From VRUE01 sp963702575 (lineage in GTDB: Bacteria > Actinomycetota > Thermoleophilia > Solirubrobacterales > 70-9): DNA of 64,000 bases. The notes below the pieces were generated by a model. It was not told where the DNA came from and searched no databases. It saw only the letters and a program-made list of their open reading frames with translations. Where the stretch lies: positions 434,001 to 498,000 of the forward strand of contig CAVPCU010000002.1 in assembly GCA_963702575.1 (NCBI GenBank), read 5' to 3'. This document shows, piece by piece, positions 8,410 through 15,004 of the stretch. The position numbers and the translations under genes are program-made. Position 1 is the stretch's first letter; every line of letters starts with the position of its first letter.

Positions 8410-8904
8410 ATGGCCGGCGTTCTGCCCGACATGCTGCGACCGGGATTGCGAGTTGTCTTTTGCGGAACGGCGGCCGGAACGGCATCCGCCCGCGCCGGTG
8501 CCTACTACGCGGGTCCCGGCAATGCCTTCTGGGCGACGCTTCACTCGACGGGGCTGACGCCGATGCGGCTCTCGCCGACGGAATTCGAACGGCTGCCCGG
8601 CTTCGGGATCGGTCTCACCGACATCTGCAAGGTGCTTCACGGCTCCGACCGGGAGGTCGGGACGGGTGAGTTCGACGTGGCCGGCCTGGAAGCCCGTATC
8701 GCCGAGGTTGAACCCGTCAACCTCGCCTTCAACGGCAAGAACGCCGCTTGCGGCGCGCTTGGCCGCAGCGTCGATTACGGGCTTCAACCGGAGCGAATCG
8801 GCGGCGCGGCGGTCTGGGTCCTGCCGTCGACGTCAGGTGCGGCACGGAGGTATTGGCGCGTCGAGCCTTGGTGGGAGCTGGCACGAGCATGCGCGGGACG
8901 TTGA
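8410..8904 (+). CDS. Mug/TDG-type mismatch-specific uracil-DNA glycosylase
   Basis: 164 residues of the uracil-DNA-glycosylase superfamily. Motif 1 reads VVFCGTAAG (residues 15-23), where Mug has GINPG with a catalytic Asn; motif 2 is VLPSTSGAARRYW. NAFWATLHSTGL and GFGIGLTDICK are typical of the family. The Asn is replaced by Ala, as in a common bacterial sub-branch, so which base it removes (U, T opposite G, or hypoxanthine) is unclear. These enzymes excise deaminated bases in DNA. It lies within the tRNA-Phe island, an unusual place for a repair gene; it may be cargo. Confidence 0.82.
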   Translation: MAGVLPDMLRPGLRVVFCGTAAGTASARAGAYYAGPGNAFWATLHSTGLTPMRLSPTEFERLPGFGIGLTDICKVLHGSDREVGTGEFDVAGLEARIAEVEPVNLAFNGKNAACGALGRSVDYGLQPERIGGAAVWVLPSTSGAARRYWRVEPWWELARACAGR

Positions 8905-8990
8905 GGCGGGGGAGAGGGTAGTCGTTGGCTGCCAAAGGAAATTGACGCATTGCTCTCCGCGCTTGTTTCGAGTTATGAGGCATTATAAAT

Positions 8991-9019
8991 TTGCCTAAGC
9001 TCAAACCGTCTGCTAGTCT
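8991..9019 (+). promoter_or_regulatory. Promoter of the 149-residue gene: TTGCCT, 17 bp, TAGTCT
   Basis: TTGCCT (8991-8996) and TAGTCT (9014-9019, with an extended TGC before it) are 17 bp apart in an AT-rich stretch. The transcript would have a leader with AAAGGAG at 9041-9047, six bases before the ATG, one of few clear ribosome sites here. Confidence 0.65.
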
Positions 9020-9052
9020 CCTCCTGTAAGGTGACCCAATAAAGGAGCGAGT

Positions 9053-9502
9053 ATGTCCACTAAATACGTGAATTTTCCGGTGCCCGAGGAGCGTGTCCCT
9101 GACGTTGCCGTCTTTCTCTATGGCTCTACCGATGCAATGCCTGGGGCAAGAGGGGCTATTGTCCCCATTAGCGAAGAGCAGCGGAACGAGCTGCTCGCCC
9201 GCATTTACGAGGAGTCGGAGCCGAAGTTTCGCCGCCTACTCTTGCTCCTGGCTGACCGCGACGATCCCGCTACGCCAATGGCGTATGAGGATGTCACCTC
9301 CGCAATGGGCTGGACCTCGCCGCGCTCGTTGCCCGGTGCCCTTGGCGCCTTCGGGCGCCGCACCAAGCATCGCTACGGCGGATTCTGGCCGTTTGACCGC
9401 AAGCACGATGCAGAGTGGAACTGGTCTCTCAGCATGGACGCTTCGGTCGCAGCGTTCTTCGTCAAGTTGCACGCTCGTCGCGATCTCCCCACCGAGTTGT
9501 AG
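9053..9502 (+). CDS. Hypothetical protein, possible winged-helix type
   Basis: 149 residues beginning MSTKYVNFPVPEERVPDVA. The middle (about 60-120), with YEDVTSAMGWTSPRSLPGALG followed by basic and aromatic residues (RRTKHRYGGFWPF), looks like a winged-helix fold, as in small actinobacterial proteins with a VNFPVPEERV N-terminus (DUF6416-like; from memory, not certain). No enzyme motif. It has a standard promoter and Shine-Dalgarno site, unlike the leaderless neighbours, which suggests a foreign origin. Its 3' end overlaps the integrase relic by 41 bp on the other strand. Confidence 0.6.
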   Translation: MSTKYVNFPVPEERVPDVAVFLYGSTDAMPGARGAIVPISEEQRNELLARIYEESEPKFRRLLLLLADRDDPATPMAYEDVTSAMGWTSPRSLPGALGAFGRRTKHRYGGFWPFDRKHDAEWNWSLSMDASVAAFFVKLHARRDLPTEL

Positions 9503-9821
9503 CCAGGCCTCGCGCGGCCATCCGCTCGCTGGCGAACGCCGCCGCTTCGCCGACGATCTTGGCGGCGCGCTGGCGCGATAGCTGGCCGTTCGCGTCGGGA
9601 ATCTGTAGGCGCGCACCGTCGGGATCGTGCAGGCGCAGGTGCCCGATCCGGATCTCGCACAGCTCGCCGATCCGCACGCCCGATCTCCCCAGGGTGGCGA
9701 GGCAGACCCGACGGGGCTGCAACGTGTCTGGCCCATAGCTGTTCCCCGGATGTGGCTCAATGCACTGGCAAACGCGTGGGGCAGCCTGCTTTAGGCCGCG
9801 CTGTTTGGTCGAGCGAGGCAC
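9462..9821 (-). pseudogene. Relic of a tyrosine integrase catalytic domain
   Basis: Within a 119-residue frame, VCLATLGRSGVRIGELCEI matches the integrase segment holding the first catalytic Arg (LA-x-x-G-x-R-x-x-EL), followed by HLRLHDPDGARLQIPDA as in '...RL-V-DAKT'. Next comes AAAFASERMAARGL, which in actinobacterial integrases shortly precedes the HxLRH box. That box, the second Arg, the Tyr and the N-terminal DNA-binding domain are all missing, so the protein is dead. It was probably the enzyme that moved this island into tRNA-Phe; the element would now need help to leave. Confidence 0.7.
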
Positions 9822-9843
9822 GAATCCGAACCCGGCGTGCTAT

Positions 9844-10299
9844 CTAGCGGTAGCCGCCCTCGGACTCCTGGGACAGCCGAGTCAGCTCGTCGAGCTTCTC
9901 GCGGCGGTTCAGCGAGCGCTTGCCTCTGAAGGCGAGGACATCCTCCAAGCGGACCCGGCGGTGGGTACCGACCCGGTGGAAAGAGATCTCGCCGCCGTCG
10001 AGGAGCTTGATGAGGTGGGGCCGGGAGACCCGCAGTAGATCGGCTGCCTGCTGGGTCGTCAGCTCCTCCTCTTGAGGCGCGAGCACGATCGTCTGGCCCT
10101 TCGACATTGCGTCGACCGCCAAGCGCAGCGCCGCGAACGCCGAGGCCGGGATGCCGATCATCTCGCCACCTGGGCCGAGCAGCCGCGCTTCCCCGTGCTC
10201 GCTATAGATCTCGTCGATCTCGGCTCGGAGCCGGGTCAACATCTCCGCGTCGGCGGGGTCCGGCGCGACAAGATTGTCCTTGGTTTCTGGCGTGGCCAT
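9844..10299 (-). CDS. Excisionase-type HTH antitoxin, apparently without toxin
   Basis: 151 residues from the ATG at 10299. The C-terminal half LTTQQAADLLRVSRPHLIKL, then HRVGTHRRVRLEDVLAF, is the MerR/Xis-like helix-turn-helix found in antitoxins that precede PIN-domain toxins. Such antitoxins are normally followed directly by the toxin gene; here, past the stop at 9844, comes the integrase relic and no PIN domain. The toxin has probably been lost. A weak minus-strand TATCGT box lies 10 bases before the ATG. Confidence 0.72.
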   Translation of the reverse strand: MATPETKDNLVAPDPADAEMLTRLRAEIDEIYSEHGEARLLGPGGEMIGIPASAFAALRLAVDAMSKGQTIVLAPQEEELTTQQAADLLRVSRPHLIKLLDGGEISFHRVGTHRRVRLEDVLAFRGKRSLNRREKLDELTRLSQESEGGYR

Positions 10300-10410
10300 T
10301 CGGAGAAAGACGATACCGGATAAACGTAATATTCGCAACAGACGAAACTAACGCAATGAAGGGGTTCTCAGTCTCCGCCCCTTGCCCCTTGGCCGAGAGG
10401 TTCGTCGGGA

Positions 10411-11118
10411 TCAGCGGCCTTCAGCCGGCGGTCGTCGCCACCCGGCCATGACCTGCTCGACTTCGGCTCGGACGTGGGCTCGCGCATCCAGCCGGTCCAT
10501 GCCGTCCATCAGCAGCTCGTCGTAGGGCGTGTCCACGTGGCGGACTGCAGCGGCCACGGCGAGGTTCAGCGCCTCCGGGTCGAGGTCGCGACCGGCGGCG
10601 GTGCGGCCGATGCGCCCGCTGCCGCGCGTGAAGGCGTGATGGGCGATCTCCTCGGCTCGGTTCTGAGGGCAGCCCGGGTAGCGGCGTCGGATCTCGGCTG
10701 CCGCACGGGCTTGGAGCTTCGCGTCCCCCTCCGCCCGGCGCTCCCCTTCGCGCAGCTTGCGCCGCGCCCGCGACTCCTCGTCCGCCAGGCATTCGCGCTC
10801 CGCCTGGTCGAGCGCCTCCTCCTCGACCAGGACGCCCTGCCGCTCGTACCGACGCCGGGATCGACTGAAGCGCACGACCACGGCGGAGAGGCCGCTGGCC
10901 TTCTTCGCGCGTCGCGTGAGCGCCGCGTCGCCGGCCGGGAGGTAGGCGAGGTGGTCGAGGTCGGCGCAGCTCAGGCAGAGCGGTCCTGCGTCATCCATCG
11001 TCAGGAAGTCGCCGGTGCCGGAGCACTCGGCACAAGCCCAGCTCTTTAGCGCGGAAACCACCACCAGGTCTGGCGCCTTGTCACCTTGCTTCGCCGCTTT
11101 CTCGACCTTCGCGGTCAT
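10411..11118 (-). CDS. DUF2293-domain protein
   Basis: 235 residues from the ATG at 11118 (upstream in-frame starts add a low-quality tail). The N-terminal part has a four-cysteine zinc-ribbon-like group (CAECSG and CLSC). The C-terminal part RRYPGCPQNRAEEIAHHAF, GSGRIGRTAAGR and TPYDELLMDGMDRLDARAHV matches DUF2293, a family of unknown function seen in actinobacteria. Strongly charged central helix (about 110-160). Island cargo; I cannot assign a role. Confidence 0.72.
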   Translation of the reverse strand: MTAKVEKAAKQGDKAPDLVVVSALKSWACAECSGTGDFLTMDDAGPLCLSCADLDHLAYLPAGDAALTRRAKKASGLSAVVVRFSRSRRRYERQGVLVEEEALDQAERECLADEESRARRKLREGERRAEGDAKLQARAAAEIRRRYPGCPQNRAEEIAHHAFTRGSGRIGRTAAGRDLDPEALNLAVAAAVRHVDTPYDELLMDGMDRLDARAHVRAEVEQVMAGWRRPPAEGR

Positions 11119-11223
11119 GGGGATCATGTGTAGCGGATCGCCACGGCTGCGTGCAACAGGGAGGTGTCGGGCCGGCACGGCAGCCCAATAGCAGCATAAT
11201 TGTTAGAAGTATGGCGTTTACAC

Positions 11224-11229
11224 TATAGT
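11224..11229 (+). promoter_or_regulatory. -10 box of the HTH/nucleotidyltransferase pair
   Basis: TATAGT, 7 bases before the ATG at 11237; the preceding 35 bp are AT-rich compared with the surroundings. Confidence 0.55.
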
Positions 11230-11236
11230 TTCGTCA

Positions 11237-11959
11237 ATGAGCGACCAGATCGCCGTTCCCGAAGCGGCAAACATCCTCGGGTTGAGTCCCAACCGCGTTA
11301 GGGCCTTGGTTGCCCGAGGGCAGCTGCCGGCGTTGAAGATCGGCGGTCGCTGGCTGGTCGAGCGAGCGGCGGTTGAGGCACGCAAGCGCCAGGAGGTTTC
11401 AGACGGTCGGCCGTTCGCACCGCATAATGCCTGGGCCCTGCTCCTCCTGGCTTCCGGCGAGAGTGTCGAGGGAATCGATCCAAGCGTTCGCTCGAGACTG
11501 CGTCGAGCGCTGCGGCTGGAGGGTCTGGAGAAGCTCGGGCCGCGGCTTTTTCGACGGGCCGAGATGCGTTTCCTTGACGCTCACCCGGGAGAGATCGCCT
11601 ACCTCCTCGAGGATCCGGAGCTGGTCAGGTCAGGGGTCAGTGCTGCCGCCGAGCATGGCCTCGATCTGGTTTCGGGTCAGGAGACCGACGGCTACCTGCG
11701 AGCCGGCGCCCTCGAGAGATTCGCGTCCTCGCACGTCCTCTCGTCAGCTGGCCCGGCGGGCAACGTCCGCCTGAGGCTCGTGCCGAACGAGAGCTGGCGC
11801 TTCCTTGCCGGCAGGCCGATCGCGCCGCTCGCAGCGGTGGCCCTCGACTTGTCCGAGGATCCCGACTCACGCTCGGCACGGGTGGGTCGCATAACGCTTC
11901 GGGACCTGGATCGTGACCACTACGTCAAATGGACCGGTCGACGACGGCCCCGGGCATGA
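11237..11959 (+). CDS. HTH antitoxin of a nucleotidyltransferase toxin pair
   Basis: 240 residues. The N-terminal 50, AVPEAANILGLSPNRVRALV followed by PALKIGGRWLVERAAVEARK, form an excisionase/MerR-like helix-turn-helix. The rest, including RRALRLEGLEKLGPRLFRRA, has no motif I know. The stop overlaps the start of the next gene as ATGA (11956-11959), so the two are translationally coupled. Gene order and partner type suggest a type IV-like (AbiE-like) antitoxin and autorepressor; this is inference. Leaderless start. Confidence 0.7.
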   Translation: MSDQIAVPEAANILGLSPNRVRALVARGQLPALKIGGRWLVERAAVEARKRQEVSDGRPFAPHNAWALLLLASGESVEGIDPSVRSRLRRALRLEGLEKLGPRLFRRAEMRFLDAHPGEIAYLLEDPELVRSGVSAAAEHGLDLVSGQETDGYLRAGALERFASSHVLSSAGPAGNVRLRLVPNESWRFLAGRPIAPLAAVALDLSEDPDSRSARVGRITLRDLDRDHYVKWTGRRRPRA

Positions 11960-12708
11960 CCTCGGAAAGCAAGATCATCAGCATCAGCCCGGCTGGCCCC
12001 GCGGCGAAGAAGCTCTGGGCGAAGGTGCTCGAGCTCGCCGAGAGCTTCGGAGCCGAGGAGCGCTGGAGTCTCATCGGTGGGCTGATGGTGCAGCTCCATG
12101 CCTTCGAGCGCGGCGTTGGATCGCGGCCGACGGCCGACATCGACGTTCTCGGAGACTCTCGCCGCCGCCCTCCGGTGACGGCGCGGATCGCCGAGATCCT
12201 GGTCGAACGGGGCGGAGAGATGACGATGCCGCCGGTCGGTGACGAGAATCTCGGCTACCGGTTCGAGGTCGAAGGGGAGGTCGTCGAGGTCGTGGGCTCC
12301 GAGGGTGTCCGGCGCGACCCCAAGACGCTCGGCAAGTACACGACCTTCCAGGTCCCCGGTGGCAGCCAAGCTCTGTCCAGGACCGAGGTTGTTCGCGTCT
12401 CACTCGACGGGAACCCGCCGGTAGAACTCCGGCGCCCCAGCTTGCTCGGCGCGATCCTCATCAAGGCTCGTGCCGTCGCCGCGCGGCGGGAAAGGCTCGA
12501 TTCCGACCGCCAGGACCTGATCCGCCTCCTGAGCTTCGTCCACGATCCGCGGGCCCTTGCAGACGAAGAGCGCCTACGAACCACCGAGAAGAGATGGCTG
12601 CGAGACATCGAGCCGCTGATTGCCTTCGATGACGCGGCGCTGATCGACGTCTTTCCGGCCGGCGATGTCGGGCGCGCCGGGCAGGCGTACCGGCTGCTGA
12701 TCGCCTGA
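11956..12708 (+). CDS. AbiEii-like nucleotidyltransferase (probable toxin)
   Basis: 250 residues from the ATG in the ATGA overlap. EERWSLIGGLMVQLHAFERG followed by RPTADIDVLGDS is the GG...D-x-D active-site pattern of the minimal nucleotidyltransferase fold (D-I-D as metal ligands). LRRPSLLGAILIKARAVAAR matches the C-terminal helical region (K-x-x-A-x-x-x-R) of AbiEii/MenT-like toxins. These add nucleotides to tRNA 3' ends or other targets and stop growth; the target here is unknown. Confidence 0.8.
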   Translation: MTSESKIISISPAGPAAKKLWAKVLELAESFGAEERWSLIGGLMVQLHAFERGVGSRPTADIDVLGDSRRRPPVTARIAEILVERGGEMTMPPVGDENLGYRFEVEGEVVEVVGSEGVRRDPKTLGKYTTFQVPGGSQALSRTEVVRVSLDGNPPVELRRPSLLGAILIKARAVAARRERLDSDRQDLIRLLSFVHDPRALADEERLRTTEKRWLRDIEPLIAFDDAALIDVFPAGDVGRAGQAYRLLIA

Positions 12709-12752
12709 TCCCGACCAGCGCTGTCTCGCCGCTGTCCCGCAGCCGGTACAAA

Positions 12753-12905
12753 ATCGCCATTTGGGACTCCAATGGCCCCTAGAGTCCAGAACCCGCCCCG
12801 ATCCGCCCGAATCCGCCGGTATGGATGGATCGCCGAGCGGGCCGCAAACCGCATGGCCAAGCCATTTGCGGCCCCTCCCGCCGCCCGTCTCGCGTCGCTG
12901 AAAAT
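12753..12905 (+). repeat. Element-end repeat, copy A (internal, ends in a broken att core)
   Basis: About 150 bp nearly identical to 14193-14344, with a few substitutions and one indel. Both carry ATTTGG(G)ACTCCA, GAGTCCAGAAC, a long GC-rich tract and the imperfect palindrome around ATGGCCAAGCCAT. Copy A ends CTGAAAAT, the first 8 bases of the att core, and then diverges. It looks like the right end of an earlier or tandem element whose attachment core was deleted. Confidence 0.85.
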
Positions 12906-12962
12906 TACGCGGAAGACGCCGGGACGTGGGACGAGGGTAGCGGCGGGTCGAATCGGTCGCCC

Positions 12963-13391
12963 CTACTGCCGAGCAGCTTCCAACTCCGGGAAGAGCTTCA
13001 TCAGGTTGCGCTTGCGCTTGTGCTTCTCCCGGATCTCCTCCAGGTAGGTCGGGAACTCATCGCCGTGTCCGGTGCGGATCATCAGTTCGCGGACCTTGGC
13101 GAGCAGGTCGGTGGCTTCGCGGTAATCGGCCTTGCTCTTGCGTTCGATCGTCGGCTCGACCTGCTCGCGGTAGATGATCATCGCCTCCCAGGGCTCGACC
13201 TCCTCGAGAGCTTCGGCCAGCGCCAGCCAGACCTCCTGCCGGCAACCACCCTCCCGCGCGTCGGCGAGGGCGGTGTCCACGTCGCCCTCCCAGAGACGGA
13301 TGCGGACGAGCTCGGTCGCGTCGAGGTGGGACCAGCCGTACCCACGCACGCGGCGCTCGGCCTGGGCGGCGGCGATCCGCTCGCGCAGCAC
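12963..13391 (-). pseudogene. C-terminal remnant of a SWIM zinc-finger family protein
   Basis: 142 residues resembling only the tail of SWIM-domain proteins: ALEEVEPWEAMIIYREQVEP, DYREATDLLAKVRELM, FPTYLEEIREKHKRKRNLMK. The zinc-binding SWIM motif (CxCx-n-CxH) and several hundred N-terminal residues are absent, and the frame meets the VapC stop just upstream. Probably a truncated gene carried by the island or cut by its recombination. It starts 58 bp after the internal end-repeat. Confidence 0.65.
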
Positions 13392-13428
13392 CTCGAGAGC
13401 ACGACCGCGCCCTACGGGGATCGAACCG

Positions 13429-13827
13429 CTACCAGATCACTCGCTCGCCGATCGCTCCTCGGATGTCTTCGTCGGCGCTGACGAGCGGTAGGTCCAGCGT
13501 CAGCGCAGTTGCCGCGATGATGCGGTCGAAGGGGTCAGGAACCTTCTCCCTGGGAATCGCCCCCATCTGGTCGATCACCCGCAGGTCAAGCGGCACGACG
13601 GTAAAGGCATCGCCGTCGACGATCGATCGAGCGTCGCTGAACGCCTGCTCCGAGAGGCGGCCAGAGTCAACCAGGTAGCGCAGATCGAGGAACGAGCCGA
13701 TCGAGACATGGAGCGTCTTGGCCACCAGTGCTTGGTCGATGGCGTCAGCACCGCTCTGAGAGCGCTCGCGCAGGCTGTCCCTCAGCATCCACAGCAAAGC
13801 GTGGGTATCAACGACGACGCCGGCCAC
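13429..13827 (-). CDS. PIN-domain toxin (VapC-type)
   Basis: 132 residues with the PIN acidic residues: VVVDTHALLWML (first Asp), PDPFDRIIAATAL (central Asp) and LVSADEDI (final Asp cluster). PIN toxins are Mg-dependent RNases cutting tRNA or rRNA. It follows its antitoxin after 9 bases. The third acidic position typical of some VapC (E near 40) is not obvious in the helical region. The start is GTG or ATG close to 13827. Confidence 0.85.
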   Translation of the reverse strand: MAGVVVDTHALLWMLRDSLRERSQSGADAIDQALVAKTLHVSIGSFLDLRYLVDSGRLSEQAFSDARSIVDGDAFTVVPLDLRVIDQMGAIPREKVPDPFDRIIAATALTLDLPLVSADEDIRGAIGERVIW

Positions 13828-13836
13828 GAACGGTAC

Positions 13837-14067
13837 TTACTCGGTCTTGCCGAGCAGCGCCTCTTGACGGGCCGCCTTGATGTCGGCGATCTCGAGCGGC
13901 GGAATCTCGTCGGCGAGCGCCCCGACGGGCCAGGTTTGACCCTGGCCGTTGCCAGCAGGCTTGAGCAGAACATCAACCGCAGTCCCAACCTCTAGCTCAG
14001 AGGCATCGGCCGCCGGCACGATGACGACGATGGTCCCGTCCGGACGCTTCTCGATCACCTTGGCCAT
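13837..14067 (-). CDS. VapB-type antitoxin
   Basis: 76 residues, upstream of the PIN gene in the same transcript. The N-terminal MAKVIEKRPDGTIVVIVPA looks like a short beta-rich DNA-binding start, and the acidic C-terminal IADIKAARQEALLGKTE would wrap around the toxin. The ATG at 14067 lies 6 bases after a TACCCT box. Specific antitoxin family not recognised; the call rests on gene order. Confidence 0.7.
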   Translation of the reverse strand: MAKVIEKRPDGTIVVIVPAADASELEVGTAVDVLLKPAGNGQGQTWPVGALADEIPPLEIADIKAARQEALLGKTE

Positions 14068-14073
14068 ACGCCA

Positions 14074-14079
14074 AGGGTA
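14074..14079 (-). promoter_or_regulatory. -10 box of the vapBC-type pair
   Basis: TACCCT on the minus strand, 6 bases before the ATG at 14067. Confidence 0.45.
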
Positions 14080-14192
14080 CCGCGTGCCACGAAGCCGTCC
14101 ACGGGGCTTGAAGGATTAGCGGTCGCGAATCGCCTGGCAAGGCTCAGCCCTCGCGGTTGCGCTCGAGCTCAGACAACGAGGCTCCTATCTCG

Positions 14193-14336
14193 ATCGCCAT
14201 TTGGACTCCAGCCGCCCGTGGAGTCCAGAACCCGCCCCGATCCGCCCGAATCCGCCGGTATGGATGGATCGCCGAGCGGGCCGCAAACCGCATGGCCAAG
14301 CCATTTGCGGGCACCCCAGCTACCCGTCTCGCGTCG
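14193..14336 (+). repeat. Element-end repeat, copy B, directly before attR
   Basis: Matches 12753-12905. TTTGGACTCCA (14200-14210) and TGGAGTCCAGA (14219-14229) form an inverted pair of the same motif found near attL. CCGCAAA...TTTGCGG around ATGGC-CAA-GCCAT can form a bulged hairpin. This and attR fill the 311-bp stretch between the vapB-type and RHH genes; I see no gene in it. Confidence 0.85.
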
Positions 14337-14379
14337 CTGAAAATCGTGGTGTCGTGGGTTCGATTCCCACCCTCGCCAT
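14337..14379 (+). repeat. attR core: 43-bp direct repeat of the tRNA-Phe 3' half
   Basis: Identical to 7239-7281. The acceptor 5' strand and D-arm are absent, so it is not a tRNA gene. It ends at the first base of the stop codon of the RHH gene that lay downstream of tRNA-Phe before insertion. Together with attL it bounds a 7.1-kb element. Confidence 0.93.
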
Positions 14380-14684
14380 CAACCGGCCAGGTCGGCCTCT
14401 CTGAACGGAACGGTGAGCCGTCGCAGGCGCAGGCGCAGTGAGTCGCCGCGCGTCTCATGCAGCAGCGCGACGACGTCGGTCGGCTCGGACTGACGCGCTC
14501 GCAGGTCCGCGGCCTCCTCGAGCAGCTCGGCGAGGGCTGCCGGGTCGCGCCTGACCGCTCGTACGCCGGCGACCTTCAGGGCTTCCCGGACCACCTCGCT
14601 CTTGGTCTTGCGCGAGCGCCTGGCGCGTTCGTCGATTCCCTCCGCGAGCTCGTCGGGAAGCCTGACTGAGAGGCGGTGCCTCAT
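14379..14684 (-). CDS. Ribbon-helix-helix antitoxin, apparently orphan
   Basis: 101 residues. HRLSVRLPDELAEGIDERAR with KTKSEVVREALK is a CopG/Arc-type ribbon-helix-helix. The following LRARQSEPTDVVALLHETR is almost the same as the C-terminus of the antitoxin at 14771-15004 (ARQSEPVDVVALVHEARDEL), which precedes a PIN toxin, so it should be a PIN-binding tail. No toxin follows: the gene runs into attR. After HETR the frame continues about 22 odd residues, perhaps because the original end was lost. The leaderless start is supported by a TAGGAT box. Confidence 0.78.
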   Translation of the reverse strand: MRHRLSVRLPDELAEGIDERARRSRKTKSEVVREALKVAGVRAVRRDPAALAELLEEAADLRARQSEPTDVVALLHETRGDSLRLRLRRLTVPFREADLAG

Positions 14685-14690
14685 GCCGGG

Positions 14691-14696
14691 ATCCTA
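14691..14696 (-). promoter_or_regulatory. -10 box of the orphan RHH antitoxin gene
   Basis: TAGGAT on the minus strand, 6 bases before the ATG at 14684. Confidence 0.45.
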
Positions 14697-14756
14697 GGGC
14701 GGCGGTGAGCTTCGCGAATGGCTCGTTTTGTCTCCAGACAGCAAGATGGCAGCGGG

Positions 14757-14762
14757 TACAAT
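14757..14762 (+). promoter_or_regulatory. -10 box of the antitoxin/PIN operon
   Basis: TACAAT, 8 bases before the ATG at 14771; divergent from the RHH promoter, with about 60 bp between the two boxes. Confidence 0.5.
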
Positions 14763-14770
14763 GGAGACCA

Positions 14771-15004
14771 ATGACTGCACAGGAAATGGTTCTGGAGCAT
14801 GCGCGCGGCTGGACTGACGAGCAGGCTCGTCGCGCCTTGGACGCCGCTCGGAGCAGTCGGCCCGCGCAACCAGGGAGTCGCATCGCGAAGCACCGCGCCC
14901 TGATGGAGGAGGCCGCTGCCCTGCGGGCGCGACAGTCCGAGCCGGTGGATGTGGTTGCCCTCGTGCATGAGGCTCGCGACGAGCTGGAGCAGCGCGGCTC
15001 ATAG
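14771..15004 (+). CDS. Antitoxin of the downstream PIN toxin
   Basis: 77 residues. The N-terminal MTAQEMVLEHARGWTDEQAR suggests a short helical DNA-binding or dimer region that I cannot classify. The C-terminal LRARQSEPVDVVALVHEARD is shared with the neighbouring RHH antitoxin, marking the toxin-binding module. An in-frame ATG 66 bases upstream lies before the -10 box and is unlikely. The stop TAG overlaps the presumed ATA start of the toxin (15001-15004). Confidence 0.72.
   Translation: MTAQEMVLEHARGWTDEQARRALDAARSSRPAQPGSRIAKHRALMEEAAALRARQSEPVDVVALVHEARDELEQRGS

Noticed and set aside
9053..9502. Reading this gene as the N-terminal part of the integrase
   Set aside because: It lies on the opposite strand and has its own promoter and ribosome site; it has no integrase residues.
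13412..13440. tRNA T-arm relic on the minus strand (GGTTCGATCCCCGTA)
   Set aside because: The loop sequence is tRNA-like, but the stem pairs only if one base is removed and no acceptor or anticodon arm is nearby; likely chance.
14337..14379. Second tRNA-Phe gene
   Set aside because: Only the 3' half is present; there is no D-arm or 5' acceptor strand. It is the attR copy.
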